A DNA stretch of 64,000 nt from Vespertiliibacter pulmonis (GCF_013377275.1 NZ_CP016615.1:1188830-1252829); one strand, 5' to 3'; shown: positions 38,954 through 53,602, counted from the stretch's first letter. Program-made: numbers and translations. The notes: generated by a model from the letters alone, not told the origin.

Positions 38954-40171
38954 ATGGAGCGATTTACAAAAACTGATAAGTTAGCGAATGTACGTTATGA
39001 TATTCGAGGTCCAATTCATAAAGAGGCAATTCGTCTTGAGGAAGAGGGGCATAAAATTTTAAAATTAAACATTGGTAACCCAGCGCCTTTTGGATTCGAT
39101 GCACCTGCAGAAATTTTGGTTGATGTTATTCGTAATTTGCCAACAGCACAAGGCTATTGTGATTCCAAAGGATTGTATTCTGCCCGTAAAGCGATTGTGC
39201 AGTATTATCAGCTTAAAGGGTTGCTAGATATTGATGTAAATGACGTTTATATTGGTAATGGGGTTTCTGAGCTGATTACAATGTCAATGCAGGCTTTGCT
39301 CAATGAGGGAGATGAAATTTTAATTCCAGCTCCTGATTACCCACTTTGGACAGCCGCTTCAACCCTGGCAGGGGGTAAAGCTGTACATTATCTTTGTGAT
39401 GAAGATAATGGCTGGTTTCCTGATTTAGATGATATACGGTCTAAAATTACTCCTAAAACAAAAGCGATTTTAGTGATTAACCCAAATAATCCAACAGGGG
39501 CAGTATATAGCCGACAATTACTGTTAGATATTGCTCAGATTGCCCGTGAACATAATTTGATGTTGTTATCTGATGAAATATACGAAAAAATTGTGTATGA
39601 CGGCGCTGTTCATCATCACCTTGCAGCATTAGCCCCAGATTTATTAACGGTAACTTATAATGGATTATCGAAAGCCTATCGGGTGGCAGGATTTCGTCAG
39701 GGTTGGATGGTGTTAAATGGACCAAAGCATCAAGCAAAAGGATTTATTGATGGTTTAGACACACTTTCTTCTATGCGATTATGTGCGAATACGCCAATGC
39801 AACACGCTATACAGACAGCATTGGGTGGCTATCAAAGTATCAATGAATTTATTTTACCTGGTGGGCGGTTATTAGAGCAACGTAACAAAGCCTATGAATT
39901 GATTACGCAAATTCCAGGCATTAGTTGTGTTAAACCAATGGGCGCAATGTATATGTTCCCGAAAATTGATACAGAAATGTATGGTATTACAAATGATCAG
40001 CAGTTCATTTTAGATTTGTTACAACAGGAACGAGTGCTATTAGTGCAAGGTTCAGGGTTTAATTGGCCAAAACCTGATCATTTCCGTGTGGTAACATTGC
40101 CTCACGTTGATCAGCTAGAAGAAGCGATGAGTCGATTAGCGAAATTCTTACAAACCTATTCGCAGAAATAG
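38954..40171 (+). CDS. alaA: Alanine transaminase AlaA
   Basis: PLP-dependent class I aminotransferase of 405 residues that makes alanine from pyruvate and glutamate. The N-terminus ERFTKTDKLANVRYDIRGP is typical of E. coli AlaA (YfbQ). The PLP lysine is Lys240 in NGLSKAYRVAGFRQGW; other PLP contacts are NPNNPTGAVY and SDEIYEKIVYD. AGGAAG precedes the ATG. Single gene, followed by a terminator. Confidence 0.95.
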   Translation: MERFTKTDKLANVRYDIRGPIHKEAIRLEEEGHKILKLNIGNPAPFGFDAPAEILVDVIRNLPTAQGYCDSKGLYSARKAIVQYYQLKGLLDIDVNDVYIGNGVSELITMSMQALLNEGDEILIPAPDYPLWTAASTLAGGKAVHYLCDEDNGWFPDLDDIRSKITPKTKAILVINPNNPTGAVYSRQLLLDIAQIAREHNLMLLSDEIYEKIVYDGAVHHHLAALAPDLLTVTYNGLSKAYRVAGFRQGWMVLNGPKHQAKGFIDGLDTLSSMRLCANTPMQHAIQTALGGYQSINEFILPGGRLLEQRNKAYELITQIPGISCVKPMGAMYMFPKIDTEMYGITNDQQFILDLLQQERVLLVQGSGFNWPKPDHFRVVTLPHVDQLEEAMSRLAKFLQTYSQK

Positions 40172-40210
40172 CCGTAGCAAAGTGGTGAGCGAGAGTAAGA
40201 AAGAATATAT

Positions 40211-40243
40211 AAGGGGCTTAGCTTACCACTAAGCTTCTTTTTT
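40211..40243 (+). terminator. Terminator after alaA
   Basis: GCTTAG / CTAAGC stem (40216-40221 and 40229-40234), extendable outward with mismatches, followed by TTCTTTTTT. Confidence 0.75.
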
Positions 40244-40323
40244 ATTATAAATTTATGTAGGTATTTTAGATACGATATGTGTAAAGTGATGGGTGAATGA
40301 GAGAGCAAAAAATAGGTGGTCCA

Positions 40324-41196
40324 ATGATTAGAGGCGTTGTATTTGCTATATTGTCAAATATATTATTTGGCACAGGTTACTATTTTGCGGTATTGCTACT
40401 GCCTCTTGATGATATGGGAATGTTCGGTTTACGAGTAATTGTTTTAATTCCATTGATTTTATTGGTTATATTTATTTTTTCTCAGCAAAAAGATTTTAAT
40501 GACCTTTGGCAAAAAATTGTCAAGAAGCCACCGCTTGTTTTGATTATTTTATTACTTGCAATGAATGTCGGCGTACAATTATGGCTTTTCATATATGCCC
40601 CAAATAATGGGCAGGCTTTGCCTGTTTCAATTGGTTATTTACTGTTGCCAATTGTTGCGTCCGCTTTAGGCAAACTTGTTTTTAAAGAGCATTTCACGCC
40701 ATTAAAGTGGGGAGCATTACTGTTTGCAGCCATTGGCGTAGCTGTTAATTTAATCTTAACAAATAGCATTTCGTGGGCGACTTTTATTGCAGCATTTGGT
40801 TACCCTATTTATATTGTTTTACGCCGTTATTTTGATATAAATAGCCTTGCAACATTAGTGGTTGAGCTATGTTTATGTTTGCCTGTTGCTGTTTATTATG
40901 TTGCACAGTCAGATCTTACCTTTGTACAACAACAGAACCCCTACTTTTATGGTTACTTAATCCTATTTGGATTAGTCAATTGTATTGCATTTATTAGTTA
41001 TATCCGATCCAGTAACTTACTTCCTGTCAATGTGCTAGGGCTATTAGGCTATTTTGAACCCTTAGTAATGCTAATCATCTCATTTTTAATTGGTGAAATA
41101 TTAGATGCTAAATCATATCTGTTAATGATTTGTCTTAGCTTATCGATTGTTTTATTGATTTGGGATAGTTTGAATAAAGGTGAAATAAAATCTTGA
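40324..41196 (+). CDS. RarD-like EamA family permease
   Basis: Inner-membrane protein of 290 residues with ten hydrophobic helices in two EamA (DMT superfamily) halves. It resembles RarD: GVVFAILSNILFGTGYYFA at the N-terminus, SIGYLLLPIVASALGKLVFKE in the middle, and a glutamate-containing GYFEPLVMLIISFLIGE in the second half. ATG 40324 is preferred because AGGTGG lies five bases upstream; the ATG at 40297 is possible. The TGA stop shares one base with the priA start. Substrate unknown; relatives export metabolites or confer chloramphenicol tolerance. Confidence 0.8.
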   Translation: MIRGVVFAILSNILFGTGYYFAVLLLPLDDMGMFGLRVIVLIPLILLVIFIFSQQKDFNDLWQKIVKKPPLVLIILLLAMNVGVQLWLFIYAPNNGQALPVSIGYLLLPIVASALGKLVFKEHFTPLKWGALLFAAIGVAVNLILTNSISWATFIAAFGYPIYIVLRRYFDINSLATLVVELCLCLPVAVYYVAQSDLTFVQQQNPYFYGYLILFGLVNCIAFISYIRSSNLLPVNVLGLLGYFEPLVMLIISFLIGEILDAKSYLLMICLSLSIVLLIWDSLNKGEIKS

Positions 41197-43406
41197 TGAA
41201 TTTTGTTAGAGTGGCATTACCAGTACCATTGGCACGTTATTTTGATTACATTCTGCCAGAAGGTGTTCAAGCAGAAAAAGGCGTTCGAGTTAGCGTTCCT
41301 TTTGGTAAACAACATAAAATTGGGATTGTGATTGATCTTACCTCTACCAGCGATATTCCAGCTGAAAAATTGAAAGAAGTAAAAGCGGTATTAGATGATC
41401 GTTCTATTTTTGATGATGAAATGTGGCAGCTGCTTGAATGGGCAAGCCATTATTATCACGCACCTTTTGGTGAAGTATTACATAGTGCTTTGCCTGTCAA
41501 ATTACGTCAAGGAGCAAGTTGTGAGCGTTCTGTTCCTTTACGTTTCCAAATCACTGAACAGGGGAAAAATGCGTTAGCAAGCGGTCAGTTAAAGGGAGCA
41601 AAAAAACAGCAAGCGTTATTATCAGATCTCAGCCAATTGGACACTTTTTTTGACAAAGTAACCGCTTGTAGTCCTACAGTTTGGAAAGGGCTTATAGATA
41701 AAGGTTATATTGTAGGGATAGAGCAGAACTTTGTTGTACAGCCGTGGCAGGAAAAATTGGTAGATAAGCCGATTTGTAATACACAAAACCGTCTAGTATT
41801 GAATAAGCAACAAAGTTTAGTAGTCAGCCGGCTAAATTGCGAGTCCCATTTTGAAGCTTTTTTGCTGAATGGTGTAACAGGATCGGGGAAAACAGAAGTT
41901 TATTTGCAAGTAATAGAGCAGGTTTTAGAGCGTAATCAGCAGGTGCTAGTTCTCGTCCCAGAAATTGGGCTAACCCCACAAACTATTCAGCGTTTCAATG
42001 CTCGTTTTAATGTTGAGATTGATGTGCTACATTCTAATTTAAACGATAGTGAACGGCTCAATGTATGGCTTCGTGCAAAAAATGGAGAAAGTGCGATCGT
42101 AATTGGTACACGCTCGGCACTATTTACACAATTTCACCAACTAGGGCTGATCATTATTGATGAAGAACACGATAATTCCTTTAAACAACAAGATGGTTGG
42201 CGTTATCACGCCCGTGATTTAGCAGTATTGCGGGCGAAAAATCGCGATATTCCAATTATTTTAGGATCAGCTACGCCCAGTTTAGAAAGTTTACATAATG
42301 CACAAAAAGGAAAATTTACTGCTCTTGAATTAACCACGAGAGCAGGAAATGCGCATTTTGCTGAGCAACAGATTATCGATCTAAAAACTCAGCGTGTGTA
42401 TGCAGGGCTTTCGGAAAAATTACTGGCAATGATGAAAGCTCATCTGGAAAAAGGCAATCAGGTGATGCTATTTCTCAATCGTCGTGGCTTTGCACCTGTA
42501 TTGCTATGTCACGAATGTGGTTGGATTTGCCAATGCGACTCTTGTGAAAAGCCATTCACTTACTATCAAAAAAAACAAGTATTACGTTGTAATCATTGTG
42601 CTTCACAACATCTTGTGCCACGCCAATGTGGGCATTGTGGCTCAACTAATTTAATCACGACAGGAATAGGGACAGAACAGCTAGAACAGGTGTTAATAGA
42701 ACGTTTCCCACAATATAAAGTAAGTAGAATTGATAGCGATAGTACGGCAAAAAAAGGATCTCTAGAACAGCATCTTAATGAAATTCAATCAGGAAAAAGC
42801 CAAATTTTGATTGGAACACAAATGTTAGCGAAAGGGCATCATTTCCCTAATGTTACTTTAGTGGCAATTATAAATGTTGATGCAAGCCTATTTTCAACGG
42901 ATTTTCGAGCTGAAGAGCATTTAGCCCAGCTTTATGTGCAAGTATCAGGGCGAGCAGGGCGGGGTGGGCAACGTAGTGAAGTAGTATTACAAACTCATTA
43001 TCCCGATCATCTATTGCTTAAAAGTTTATTGACGGAAGGCTATGCAAGCTTTGCTGAACAAGCATTAAAAATGCGACAGTTAATGGGGCTACCGCCCTAT
43101 ACCGCACAAGTTCTTTTTCGAGCAACGGGACGGGAAAATGAAAAAGTAGAAAATTTCTTGCAACAACTAACCGCTTGTTTAAACAATTTTATTGAGCAAT
43201 ATCAGTGGCAAGGCTTTCAGTTGCTTGGGCCAATCAATGCACCAATGGCAAAAAAAGCAGGACATTTTCGTTGGCAACTGTTGATACAGCATTCAAGTCG
43301 AGGTGCATTAAAGCAGTTATTAGATTGCTTTGATGCGATAAAAGATCAATTTCTTAGAAATGATATTCGCTTAACGCTAGATGTTGATCCACAAGATCTA
43401 AGCTAA
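41196..43406 (+). CDS. priA: Primosomal protein N', replication-restart helicase
   Basis: 3'-to-5' DNA helicase of 736 residues that reloads the replisome at stalled forks. Order: N-terminal DNA-binding domain (FVRVALPVPLARYFDYILPEG), Walker A GVTGSGKTEVY, DEEH box (IIIDEEHDNSF), two zinc clusters (CHECGWICQCDSC and CNHCASQHLVPRQCGHC), and helicase motifs GTQMLAKGHHFPNVTLV and QVSGRAGRG. The start is the ATG at 41196, overlapping the previous stop by one base; a TTG one codon earlier is less likely. PriB, its partner, is encoded at 57.6 kb. Confidence 0.96.
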   Translation: MNFVRVALPVPLARYFDYILPEGVQAEKGVRVSVPFGKQHKIGIVIDLTSTSDIPAEKLKEVKAVLDDRSIFDDEMWQLLEWASHYYHAPFGEVLHSALPVKLRQGASCERSVPLRFQITEQGKNALASGQLKGAKKQQALLSDLSQLDTFFDKVTACSPTVWKGLIDKGYIVGIEQNFVVQPWQEKLVDKPICNTQNRLVLNKQQSLVVSRLNCESHFEAFLLNGVTGSGKTEVYLQVIEQVLERNQQVLVLVPEIGLTPQTIQRFNARFNVEIDVLHSNLNDSERLNVWLRAKNGESAIVIGTRSALFTQFHQLGLIIIDEEHDNSFKQQDGWRYHARDLAVLRAKNRDIPIILGSATPSLESLHNAQKGKFTALELTTRAGNAHFAEQQIIDLKTQRVYAGLSEKLLAMMKAHLEKGNQVMLFLNRRGFAPVLLCHECGWICQCDSCEKPFTYYQKKQVLRCNHCASQHLVPRQCGHCGSTNLITTGIGTEQLEQVLIERFPQYKVSRIDSDSTAKKGSLEQHLNEIQSGKSQILIGTQMLAKGHHFPNVTLVAIINVDASLFSTDFRAEEHLAQLYVQVSGRAGRGGQRSEVVLQTHYPDHLLLKSLLTEGYASFAEQALKMRQLMGLPPYTAQVLFRATGRENEKVENFLQQLTACLNNFIEQYQWQGFQLLGPINAPMAKKAGHFRWQLLIQHSSRGALKQLLDCFDAIKDQFLRNDIRLTLDVDPQDLS

Positions 43407-43424
43407 ATCAGATAAACTAGAGAG

Positions 43425-43452
43425 AAAAAGACCGCTTACAAGCGGTCTTTTT
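43425..43452. terminator. Bidirectional terminator made of an uptake signal, between priA and ligA
   Basis: AAAAAGACCGCT-TACA-AGCGGTCTTTTT. The right arm contains the full ten-base ACAAGCGGTC (43438-43447). It serves two converging genes. Confidence 0.93.
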
Positions 43453-43471
43453 AAATAAATTTTTGCCAGAG

Positions 43472-45523
<2,052 letters not shown>

Positions 45524-45735
45524 TTATTGTAGTAGCTCTTTTGAGTAATGGCTAATGATAATTATGAATAGATTTAAAAGGTAAGAGATAAATGATGACG
45601 ATATGTTCATTCAAAAACACTATTCTTATATACAAGCGGTGAAATCCTGCTAATTTTTGTAATTGTAGATTGAAAAATAAGGCAGAAAGCCCCAAAATAG
45701 CCCTTTATTTAATTTTTATATAATTAGAGTTAATT

Positions 45736-46044
45736 ATGAATGTAGCGGAATTTCATCAAGAAATTGAAAAAGTATGGGATTGTATTGAAGAGCAATTAGA
45801 TGAGCAAGGCAGTGATGTTGATTGTGAAATACAAGGTGCGGTAATGACGCTGACCTTTGATGATGATTCTCAAATTGTGATCAATAAGCAAGAGGCGATG
45901 CTTGAGCTTTGGTTAGCAAGTAAACTAGGTGGCTTTCATTTTTCCTACCGTGATGGTGAGTGGCTTAGTTCAGAAGGACGTTCATTTTGGACACATTTAG
46001 AAGAGGCAATGGCTAGACACGGAGAAGTCGTTTCTTTTAGCTAA
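45736..46044 (+). CDS. cyaY: Frataxin-like iron-sulfur assembly protein CyaY
   Basis: Cytosolic iron-binding regulator of IscS in iron-sulfur cluster assembly. The protein is 102 residues. The acidic first helix ([27 protein letters not shown]) and the [22 protein letters not shown]-type core, with YRDGEW, are typical. Its stop codon overlaps the recQ start by one base, so the two are co-translated. Confidence 0.95.
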   Translation: MNVAEFHQEIEKVWDCIEEQLDEQGSDVDCEIQGAVMTLTFDDDSQIVINKQEAMLELWLASKLGGFHFSYRDGEWLSSEGRSFWTHLEEAMARHGEVVSFS

Positions 46045-47858
46045 TGTCAAATACGCTAATGTCTCAAGCTGAAGATGTTCTGCATAGTATCTTCGGCTAT
46101 CAATCTTTTCGCCACGGTCAATATGAGGTAATTGATACTATTTTGACGGGCAAAGATTGTTTAGTCATTATGACAACGGGTAGTGGTAAATCCCTTTGTT
46201 ACCAAGTGCCAGCATTGTGCTTGTCTGGGATAACGCTTGTTATCTCCCCGCTTATTTCATTGATGAAAGATCAAGTCGACCAGCTTTTAGCGAATGGGGT
46301 TGAGGCAGCTTATCTAAACTCTAGCCAAACAATGGAAGAACAGCGGCAGGTTGAGCAAAAAGCCCTATCAGGACGGCTTAAATTGCTTTATCTCTCTCCC
46401 GAAAAAGTGATGACATCAGGCTTTTTTCATTTTATTTCACATTGTCAAATCAGCTTAATCGCTGTTGATGAAGCCCACTGTGTTTCACAATGGGGACATG
46501 ATTTTCGCCCAGAATATACATTACTTGGCGGATTGCGAAAAACATTTCCAAACGTACCGCTTGTTGCTTTAACGGCAACGGCAGATCCAACGACACGAGC
46601 AGATATTATTCAGCATTTGCATCTTGATGATCCTTATACTTATTTAGGCAGTTTTGATCGCCCAAATATTCGTTATACGGTGCAAGAGAAATTTAAGCCG
46701 ATGGAGCAATTACTTAAATTTATCCGAGGGCAAAAAGGGAAAAGTGGCATTGTTTATTGTAATAGTCGTAAGAAAGTAGAAGATATTACCGAAAAACTTT
46801 CGGCACAACAGATTACGGTAATGGGCTATCACGCAGGAATGACGGTTAAACAGCGTGAAATGGTGCAAAATGCTTTTCAGCGAGATAATATTCAAGTGGT
46901 AGTTGCCACTGTGGCGTTTGGAATGGGGATCAATAAATCTAATGTTCGCTTTGTGGTGCATTTTGATTTGCCTCGTAGTATTGAATCTTATTACCAAGAA
47001 ACTGGACGAGCAGGGCGTGATGATTTGCCTGCAGAGGCGGTATTATTTTATGATCCTGCTGATTATGCTTGGCTAAATAAAGTTTTATTAGAAAAGCCTG
47101 AAACAGAACAACGCCAAATTGAGCAACATAAATTACAGGCGATAGGAGCATTTGCAGAGTCGCAAACCTGTCGGCGGTTAGTTTTACTCAACTATTTTGG
47201 TGAGTCTCATCAGCAATCTTGTAAAAATTGTGATATTTGTCTTGATCCGCCTAAAAAATATGATGGTTTAATCGATGCACAGAAAGTTATGTCGGTTATT
47301 TATAGAACAGGACAACGGTTCGGATTGCACCATATTGTAGCAGTGTTACGAGGATTAAATCATCAGAAAATTAGAGAAAACCAGCACGATCATCTATCTG
47401 TTTTTGGTATTGGTAAAGAAGGTTCTCAAGAATATTGGATCAGTGTTACTCGTCAATTAATTCATTTGGGGTTAGTTCGACAAAACATCGTTAATCATTC
47501 CGCTTTACAGCTTACAGAGCAGGCTCGCCCGATTTTACGAGCAGAAATTCCGTTAGAACTTGCTTTACCACGTTTGAGTTTTTCTGCGACTGCTTATATT
47601 CAAAAACAGCAACCAACACGCCGTTATGATAAAGATCTGTTTGCTCGTTTGCGTTTTCTGCGTAAACAAATTGCAGATAAAGAGAATATTCCACCTTATG
47701 TTGTTTTTAATGATGCGACATTACAAGAAATGGCAGAGTTTTTACCTGAAAGTAACAGTGAAATGTTATCTATCAATGGTGTTGGTGAACGTAAATTGGA
47801 ACGTTTTGGTCCTGCATTTTTAACTCTTATTCAAGAGCATTGTTGTAGTCGAAAATAA
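46044..47858 (+). CDS. recQ: ATP-dependent DNA helicase RecQ
   Basis: 3'-to-5' helicase of 604 residues in recombination repair (RecF pathway). Motifs: Walker A TTGSGKS (44-50), [49 protein letters not shown], zinc-binding Cys in [19 protein letters not shown], a winged-helix domain and a C-terminal HRDC domain ([19 protein letters not shown]). Full length. A strong terminator begins at its stop codon. Confidence 0.96.
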   Translation: MSNTLMSQAEDVLHSIFGYQSFRHGQYEVIDTILTGKDCLVIMTTGSGKSLCYQVPALCLSGITLVISPLISLMKDQVDQLLANGVEAAYLNSSQTMEEQRQVEQKALSGRLKLLYLSPEKVMTSGFFHFISHCQISLIAVDEAHCVSQWGHDFRPEYTLLGGLRKTFPNVPLVALTATADPTTRADIIQHLHLDDPYTYLGSFDRPNIRYTVQEKFKPMEQLLKFIRGQKGKSGIVYCNSRKKVEDITEKLSAQQITVMGYHAGMTVKQREMVQNAFQRDNIQVVVATVAFGMGINKSNVRFVVHFDLPRSIESYYQETGRAGRDDLPAEAVLFYDPADYAWLNKVLLEKPETEQRQIEQHKLQAIGAFAESQTCRRLVLLNYFGESHQQSCKNCDICLDPPKKYDGLIDAQKVMSVIYRTGQRFGLHHIVAVLRGLNHQKIRENQHDHLSVFGIGKEGSQEYWISVTRQLIHLGLVRQNIVNHSALQLTEQARPILRAEIPLELALPRLSFSATAYIQKQQPTRRYDKDLFARLRFLRKQIADKENIPPYVVFNDATLQEMAEFLPESNSEMLSINGVGERKLERFGPAFLTLIQEHCCSRK

Positions 47859-47886
47859 AAAAACCGAGAATTATCTCGGTTTTTTT
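47857..47886. terminator. Bidirectional terminator between recQ and the acyltransferase gene
   Basis: A-run, ACCGAGA / TCTCGGT with loop ATTA, T-run. The left arm starts in the recQ stop codon. Confidence 0.92.
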
Positions 47887-47900
47887 ATTGCAACGGAATA

Positions 47901-48944
47901 TTATAATTTACGTAATTTATTTTCTCTTTTTAATATATTTATTATTTTTATTTCAAAATAGTTATAGGATAAATAACTTATAATTAGAGTTAGGGATATA
48001 GATAATAAAATTAACCATGGTAGTTCTATTTCACCTAAAAATATATCTTTAACTTTGTTATATACAATAGGGTGAAGTAAATATACTCCATAGCTAATTT
48101 CACCAAGTGTTTTTAATATTAAATCAAGCCATTTAATTTTTATAACATTAATTTTAAATGTACAATATACGATAGAAATAATAATAGCTGTAAATATAAT
48201 TCTATTATTTCCAGTCATTATTACTGAAAAATTCCCATTTGCTGGGTAAAATAAAAATAATATAAACAGTATAACTAATGATACTATGTAAAATATATTT
48301 TTTTTAGAAGAATGTGAAATATATCCAATAGTAATACCTGAACAAAATAGAAATAGCTGATTTAATGGGTTAATATATTTTGTCCAATTATTAGATAGAG
48401 AGTATTCAGCTTTGAGAATAAAATAACTGAAATAACAGTAAATCAATAGCGTAAGGGATAAGAATAACCAAAATATAAATTTATACCTTTGTGTTAAAAT
48501 TATTATAAATGGGAATAGAAGATAGAAAAATAATTCATTTCCAATCGACCATCCTCCTGTAATAATATATTTATCCCAAGAAAAAATAGAAAATAATCCA
48601 GAAATATTTAAAATAAATGTTTTTATAGACTCTGAGTTAAAATTATTTTTTTCTATAAAAACATATAGAGTAATTATCCCAAAAAGTGGAAGTATTCTTA
48701 TAATTCTTTTCTTGAAAAAAAGTACATAATCAGAATAGGTTGAAAATTGATAATGTTTATAGACTAAATATAAAGTTAATCCACTTAGAATGTAAAATAT
48801 AGATACACCATATATAGCAACACGTTCAATAAAACCGGAAACATCAAATCTATGGAAAATAGGGCTAAATAAAATAAAGTGGTAAATCATTATTCCAAAA
48901 GCAGATAATCCTCTTAGATAATCTAATGAATTAATTCTTTTCAT
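47901..48944 (-). CDS. Acyltransferase family 3 membrane protein (OafA-like)
   Basis: Membrane protein of 347 residues with about ten helices. The N-terminus INSLDYLRGLSAFGIMIYHF carries the conserved R and H of acyltransferase-3 proteins, which move acetyl or other acyl groups onto surface sugars; GGWSIGNELFFYLLFPFI and a C-terminal EISYGVYLLHPIVY block support this. It has no SGNH domain. Codon use is noticeably more A/T-rich than in its neighbours (many ATA, AAT, TTA), suggesting separate ancestry. It lies 72 bases downstream of eno on the same strand, behind the eno terminator hairpin, with little space for its own promoter. Target sugar unknown. Confidence 0.85.
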   Translation of the reverse strand: MKRINSLDYLRGLSAFGIMIYHFILFSPIFHRFDVSGFIERVAIYGVSIFYILSGLTLYLVYKHYQFSTYSDYVLFFKKRIIRILPLFGIITLYVFIEKNNFNSESIKTFILNISGLFSIFSWDKYIITGGWSIGNELFFYLLFPFIIILTQRYKFIFWLFLSLTLLIYCYFSYFILKAEYSLSNNWTKYINPLNQLFLFCSGITIGYISHSSKKNIFYIVSLVILFILFLFYPANGNFSVIMTGNNRIIFTAIIISIVYCTFKINVIKIKWLDLILKTLGEISYGVYLLHPIVYNKVKDIFLGEIELPWLILLSISLTLIISYLSYNYFEIKIINILKRENKLRKL

Positions 48945-48967
48945 AGTATTTCTTCTTCATATAAAAG

Positions 48968-48995
48968 AAAGCCATTGTTATAGAACAATGGCTTT
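48968..48995 (-). terminator. Terminator-like hairpin after eno
   Basis: AAAGCCATTGTT / AACAATGGCTTT with loop ATAG; reading on the minus strand it is followed by CTTTTAT. It lies between the eno stop and the acyltransferase start. Confidence 0.8.
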
Positions 48996-49016
48996 GAGCT
49001 AGATTTGATTAAAAGC

Positions 49017-50441
<1,425 letters not shown>

Positions 50442-50570
50442 TTAACGGAAAATAGCGTTAATCTATATCTAGCAAGGCAGAATTACTTTGTATAAGGCTA
50501 AGTAGTACTTTAGCAAGCGGTCAAATTAAGCCAAATTTTGCATTTTATTTCAAACTATTTTAGGGACATT

Positions 50571-51272
50571 ATGAGCGTTATAGACTCACCAGAAGCAACA
50601 TTGTTATGCTGTAATCATCTCAGTAAATTTTATCAAGAGGGCGAGAGTGTTACACAAGTGCTGAAAGATGTAACTTTTTCGATGAATGAACGTGAGCTTG
50701 TTGCCATTGTAGGGAGTTCAGGCTCGGGAAAAAGTACATTACTACATACTCTTGGCGGATTAGATCAGCCAAGCGAAGGAAATGTATTCATTAAAGGGCA
50801 ATCTTTGCAGGCATTGAGTAGTAATGCGTTAGCTAAATTACGCAATCAACATTTAGGATTTGTGTATCAATTTCATCATTTAATGGCAGATTTTTCTGCC
50901 CTAGAAAATGTGATGATGCCAATGTTAATTGGGCAACAGAATAAAAGCGAGGCACGAGATCGAGCTGAAAAAATGTTACAAGCGGTTGGATTATCACACC
51001 GTATTGCTCACCGACCTTCAGCATTATCCGGTGGCGAGCGTCAGCGAGTGGCTATAGCACGAGCATTGGTAAATAACCCTGCATTAGTGCTGGCTGATGA
51101 ACCAACGGGGAATTTAGATCATAAAACAACAGAAAGCATCTTTGATTTAATTAAACAGTTAAATCAAGAACAAGGTATTGCATTTTTATTAGTTACTCAC
51201 GATTTAAGTTTAGCCGATAAACTGGATCGCCGTTTGATAATGAAAGATGGTGTATTAGGGGAAAGCCGATGA
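50571..51272 (+). CDS. lolD: Lipoprotein-releasing system ATPase LolD
   Basis: Cytoplasmic ABC ATPase of 233 residues that powers release of outer-membrane lipoproteins to LolA. Walker [10 protein letters not shown] (48-56), the LolD motif in the Q-loop region ([19 protein letters not shown]), ABC signature [10 protein letters not shown] and Walker [14 protein letters not shown] are all present. The start at 50571 has AGGGA upstream; the longer frame from 50538 does not. It overlaps the permease gene by four bases (ATGA). Confidence 0.96.
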   Translation: MSVIDSPEATLLCCNHLSKFYQEGESVTQVLKDVTFSMNERELVAIVGSSGSGKSTLLHTLGGLDQPSEGNVFIKGQSLQALSSNALAKLRNQHLGFVYQFHHLMADFSALENVMMPMLIGQQNKSEARDRAEKMLQAVGLSHRIAHRPSALSGGERQRVAIARALVNNPALVLADEPTGNLDHKTTESIFDLIKQLNQEQGIAFLLVTHDLSLADKLDRRLIMKDGVLGESR

Positions 51273-52519
51273 ATACCCCATTTTTTATCAGTTGGCGTTA
51301 TCAAAAAGGTAAACAGAAAAATCGGCTTGTGTCATTGATTTCGTTGTTTTCAAGTATTGGTATTGCACTTGGGGTTGCGGTGCTAATTATCGGGCTAAGT
51401 GCAATGAATGGGTTTGAACGAGAACTTAATCAACGAGTACTTTCTGTTGTCCCACAAGCGGAATTATATGCTTATGATGAGAGCGGGAGTGGTATTCTTC
51501 AACAAGGGCGACAGCTTGAATCGTTAGTAAAAAATAACCCGAATGTTACTGCTGTATCTCCTTTTGTGAGTTTTACAGGATTGATTGAAAATGGAACAAA
51601 ATTGAAGATTGTTCAAGTAAAAGGGATTGATCCAAAACAACAGGAAAAAGTGAGTGCGTTAGGGCAGTTTGTGCCTGTTGAACAATGGCATAATTTTAAG
51701 CAACAAGGCGGGTTAGTGCTTGGTGCAGGTATTGCTAAAGAACTTGATGTTAGCGTAGGCGATGAAGTAACGATTTTACTACCTCAAGCCACAGACGATG
51801 GAAAATTTGCTCAACCATTGAGAGCAAGTATTGAAATTGTTGGAATTTTACGCCTAGACGGTCAGCTTGATCACAGTTATGCGTTAATGCCACTTGCTAA
51901 AGCTCAAGGGCTATTAGAACTAGAAAACGATCAGTTTTCAGGGCTAGAAATGGCAGTTACTAAGCCATTTAAAGTACGAGAACTAAAATTTGACGAATTG
52001 GTACAATATCCACAGCCTCTCTATTTACAAACGTGGATCGATAAATTTGGTTATATGTATAATGATATTCAGCTAATCCGAACTGTAATGTATATTGCAA
52101 TGGTGCTAGTAATTGGTGTCGCTTGTTTTAACATTATTTCAACGCTTGTAATGGCAGTAAAAGACAAACAAGGAGATATTGCCATTCAGCGAACACTTGG
52201 GGCAAATAATCGATTTATTCGCCAAATTTTTCTCTGGTATGGGCTAATTTCAGGGTTAAAAGGAGCATTATTTGGCATTATATTAGGCACATTGTTATCG
52301 TTAAATTTAACATCAATAATCAAAGGTATTGAAGGGATATTTGGCGTTAAGTTATTATCTGACGGAGTTTATTTTATTGATTTCCTACCAAGTGAAATTC
52401 ATTGGCTAGATATTGTATGGGTGTTGTTAGCTACTATTGTGTTAAGTCTGATAGCGAGTTTATACCCTGCTATTCGTGCCACAAAATTAGAGCCAGCAAA
52501 AGTGTTAAGCGGGCATTAA
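51269..52519 (+). CDS. lolE: Lipoprotein-releasing system permease, LolC/E family
   Basis: Inner-membrane permease of 416 residues with four membrane helices: one after residue about 22 ([23 protein letters not shown]) and three at the C-terminal end, with a large periplasmic MacB-like domain between. The end ...[23 protein letters not shown] is typical. It is called LolE by position next to lolD, as in H. influenzae, where lolC lies elsewhere; no second permease gene is in this window. Translation is coupled to lolD. Confidence 0.9.
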   Translation: MNTPFFISWRYQKGKQKNRLVSLISLFSSIGIALGVAVLIIGLSAMNGFERELNQRVLSVVPQAELYAYDESGSGILQQGRQLESLVKNNPNVTAVSPFVSFTGLIENGTKLKIVQVKGIDPKQQEKVSALGQFVPVEQWHNFKQQGGLVLGAGIAKELDVSVGDEVTILLPQATDDGKFAQPLRASIEIVGILRLDGQLDHSYALMPLAKAQGLLELENDQFSGLEMAVTKPFKVRELKFDELVQYPQPLYLQTWIDKFGYMYNDIQLIRTVMYIAMVLVIGVACFNIISTLVMAVKDKQGDIAIQRTLGANNRFIRQIFLWYGLISGLKGALFGIILGTLLSLNLTSIIKGIEGIFGVKLLSDGVYFIDFLPSEIHWLDIVWVLLATIVLSLIASLYPAIRATKLEPAKVLSGH

Positions 52520-52577
52520 CAATCGATAAAATAGATGTAAAATTTACTGATTATAGTAAATCAAGCCAGTGTATAAT

Positions 52578-52606
52578 AAAAAACGCAGAAATTCTGCGTT
52601 TTTTTA
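52578..52606. terminator. Bidirectional terminator between lolE and pfkA
   Basis: AAAAA-ACGCAGA / TCTGCGT-TTTTTTT with a three-base loop, between converging genes. Confidence 0.92.
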
Positions 52607-52636
52607 TTGTGGATATTTTAGCTAGCTTTTTGTACG

Positions 52637-53602
52637 TTAGAATAATTTTCTTGAAGTTTCAAAGAGCTCGTGTGGGAATGGACGACGCATATTGTTAATA
52701 GCATCAATAATATCGTGATTAACTAATTTTTCATTTTTAATTCCGATACAGCGTCCACCAAGTCCTTGTATAAGTAGCTCAACGGCGTAAACCCCCATAC
52801 GAGAAGCTAAAATTCGGTCAAATGCACACGGTGCACCACCACGTTGAATATGCCCAAGTACTGTTGCTCGTGTTTCAAGTCCAAAACATGCCTCAATTTC
52901 TTTGGCTAATTCATGTACATTAGTCATCATTTCGGTGATTGCAATAATAGCGTGGCGTTTGCCCTTTTTGAATCCTTCTTCAATATTTTGCATAAGTGAA
53001 GCTTTATCTAATCCTTTTTCTGGCACAATGATATATTCACAACCTCCTGCAATTGCAGCATTGATTGTCAGATCGCCACAGTGCCGTCCCATAATTTCAA
53101 CAATTGAGATTCGTTTATGCGAGGTTGATGTATCACGCAAGCGATCGATTGCTTCAAGAGCAGTTTCAAGGGCAGTTTGAAAACCGATTGTGTAGTCTGT
53201 GCCAGGAATGTCGTTGTCGATGGTGCCAGGGATACCAATACAAGCAATGCCGAATTCTTCAGTTAAGAGCTTTGCTCCCATATAAGATCCATCTCCGCCG
53301 ATAACAACTAAAGCGTCAATATCATATTTTTTTAAGGTTTCAACACTTTTACGGCGAACTTCAGGATCTCTAAATTGAGGAAAACGAGCAGAACCTAAAA
53401 ATGTACCACCACGGTTGATTACTTCAGAAACTGAACGGCGTTCTAATTTGATAATGTGATCGTGATATAAGCCACAATAGCCGTCTTGAATACCGTAAAC
53501 TTCTAAGCCTTCACTTAGCGCAGCTCGTACTACGCCACGAATCGCTGCATTCATACCGGGAGCATCTCCCCCGCTGGTTAAAACCGCAATTTTTTTGATC
53601 AT
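52637..53602 (-). CDS. pfkA: ATP-dependent 6-phosphofructokinase
   Basis: Glycolytic control enzyme of 321 residues, fructose-6-phosphate to fructose-1,6-bisphosphate. Landmarks: ATP-binding [16 protein letters not shown] at the N-terminus, [13 protein letters not shown], the catalytic Asp in [16 protein letters not shown] and the [10 protein letters not shown] sugar-phosphate site. Full length, single gene. Confidence 0.97.
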   Translation of the reverse strand: MIKKIAVLTSGGDAPGMNAAIRGVVRAALSEGLEVYGIQDGYCGLYHDHIIKLERRSVSEVINRGGTFLGSARFPQFRDPEVRRKSVETLKKYDIDALVVIGGDGSYMGAKLLTEEFGIACIGIPGTIDNDIPGTDYTIGFQTALETALEAIDRLRDTSTSHKRISIVEIMGRHCGDLTINAAIAGGCEYIIVPEKGLDKASLMQNIEEGFKKGKRHAIIAITEMMTNVHELAKEIEACFGLETRATVLGHIQRGGAPCAFDRILASRMGVYAVELLIQGLGGRCIGIKNEKLVNHDIIDAINNMRRPFPHELFETSRKLF

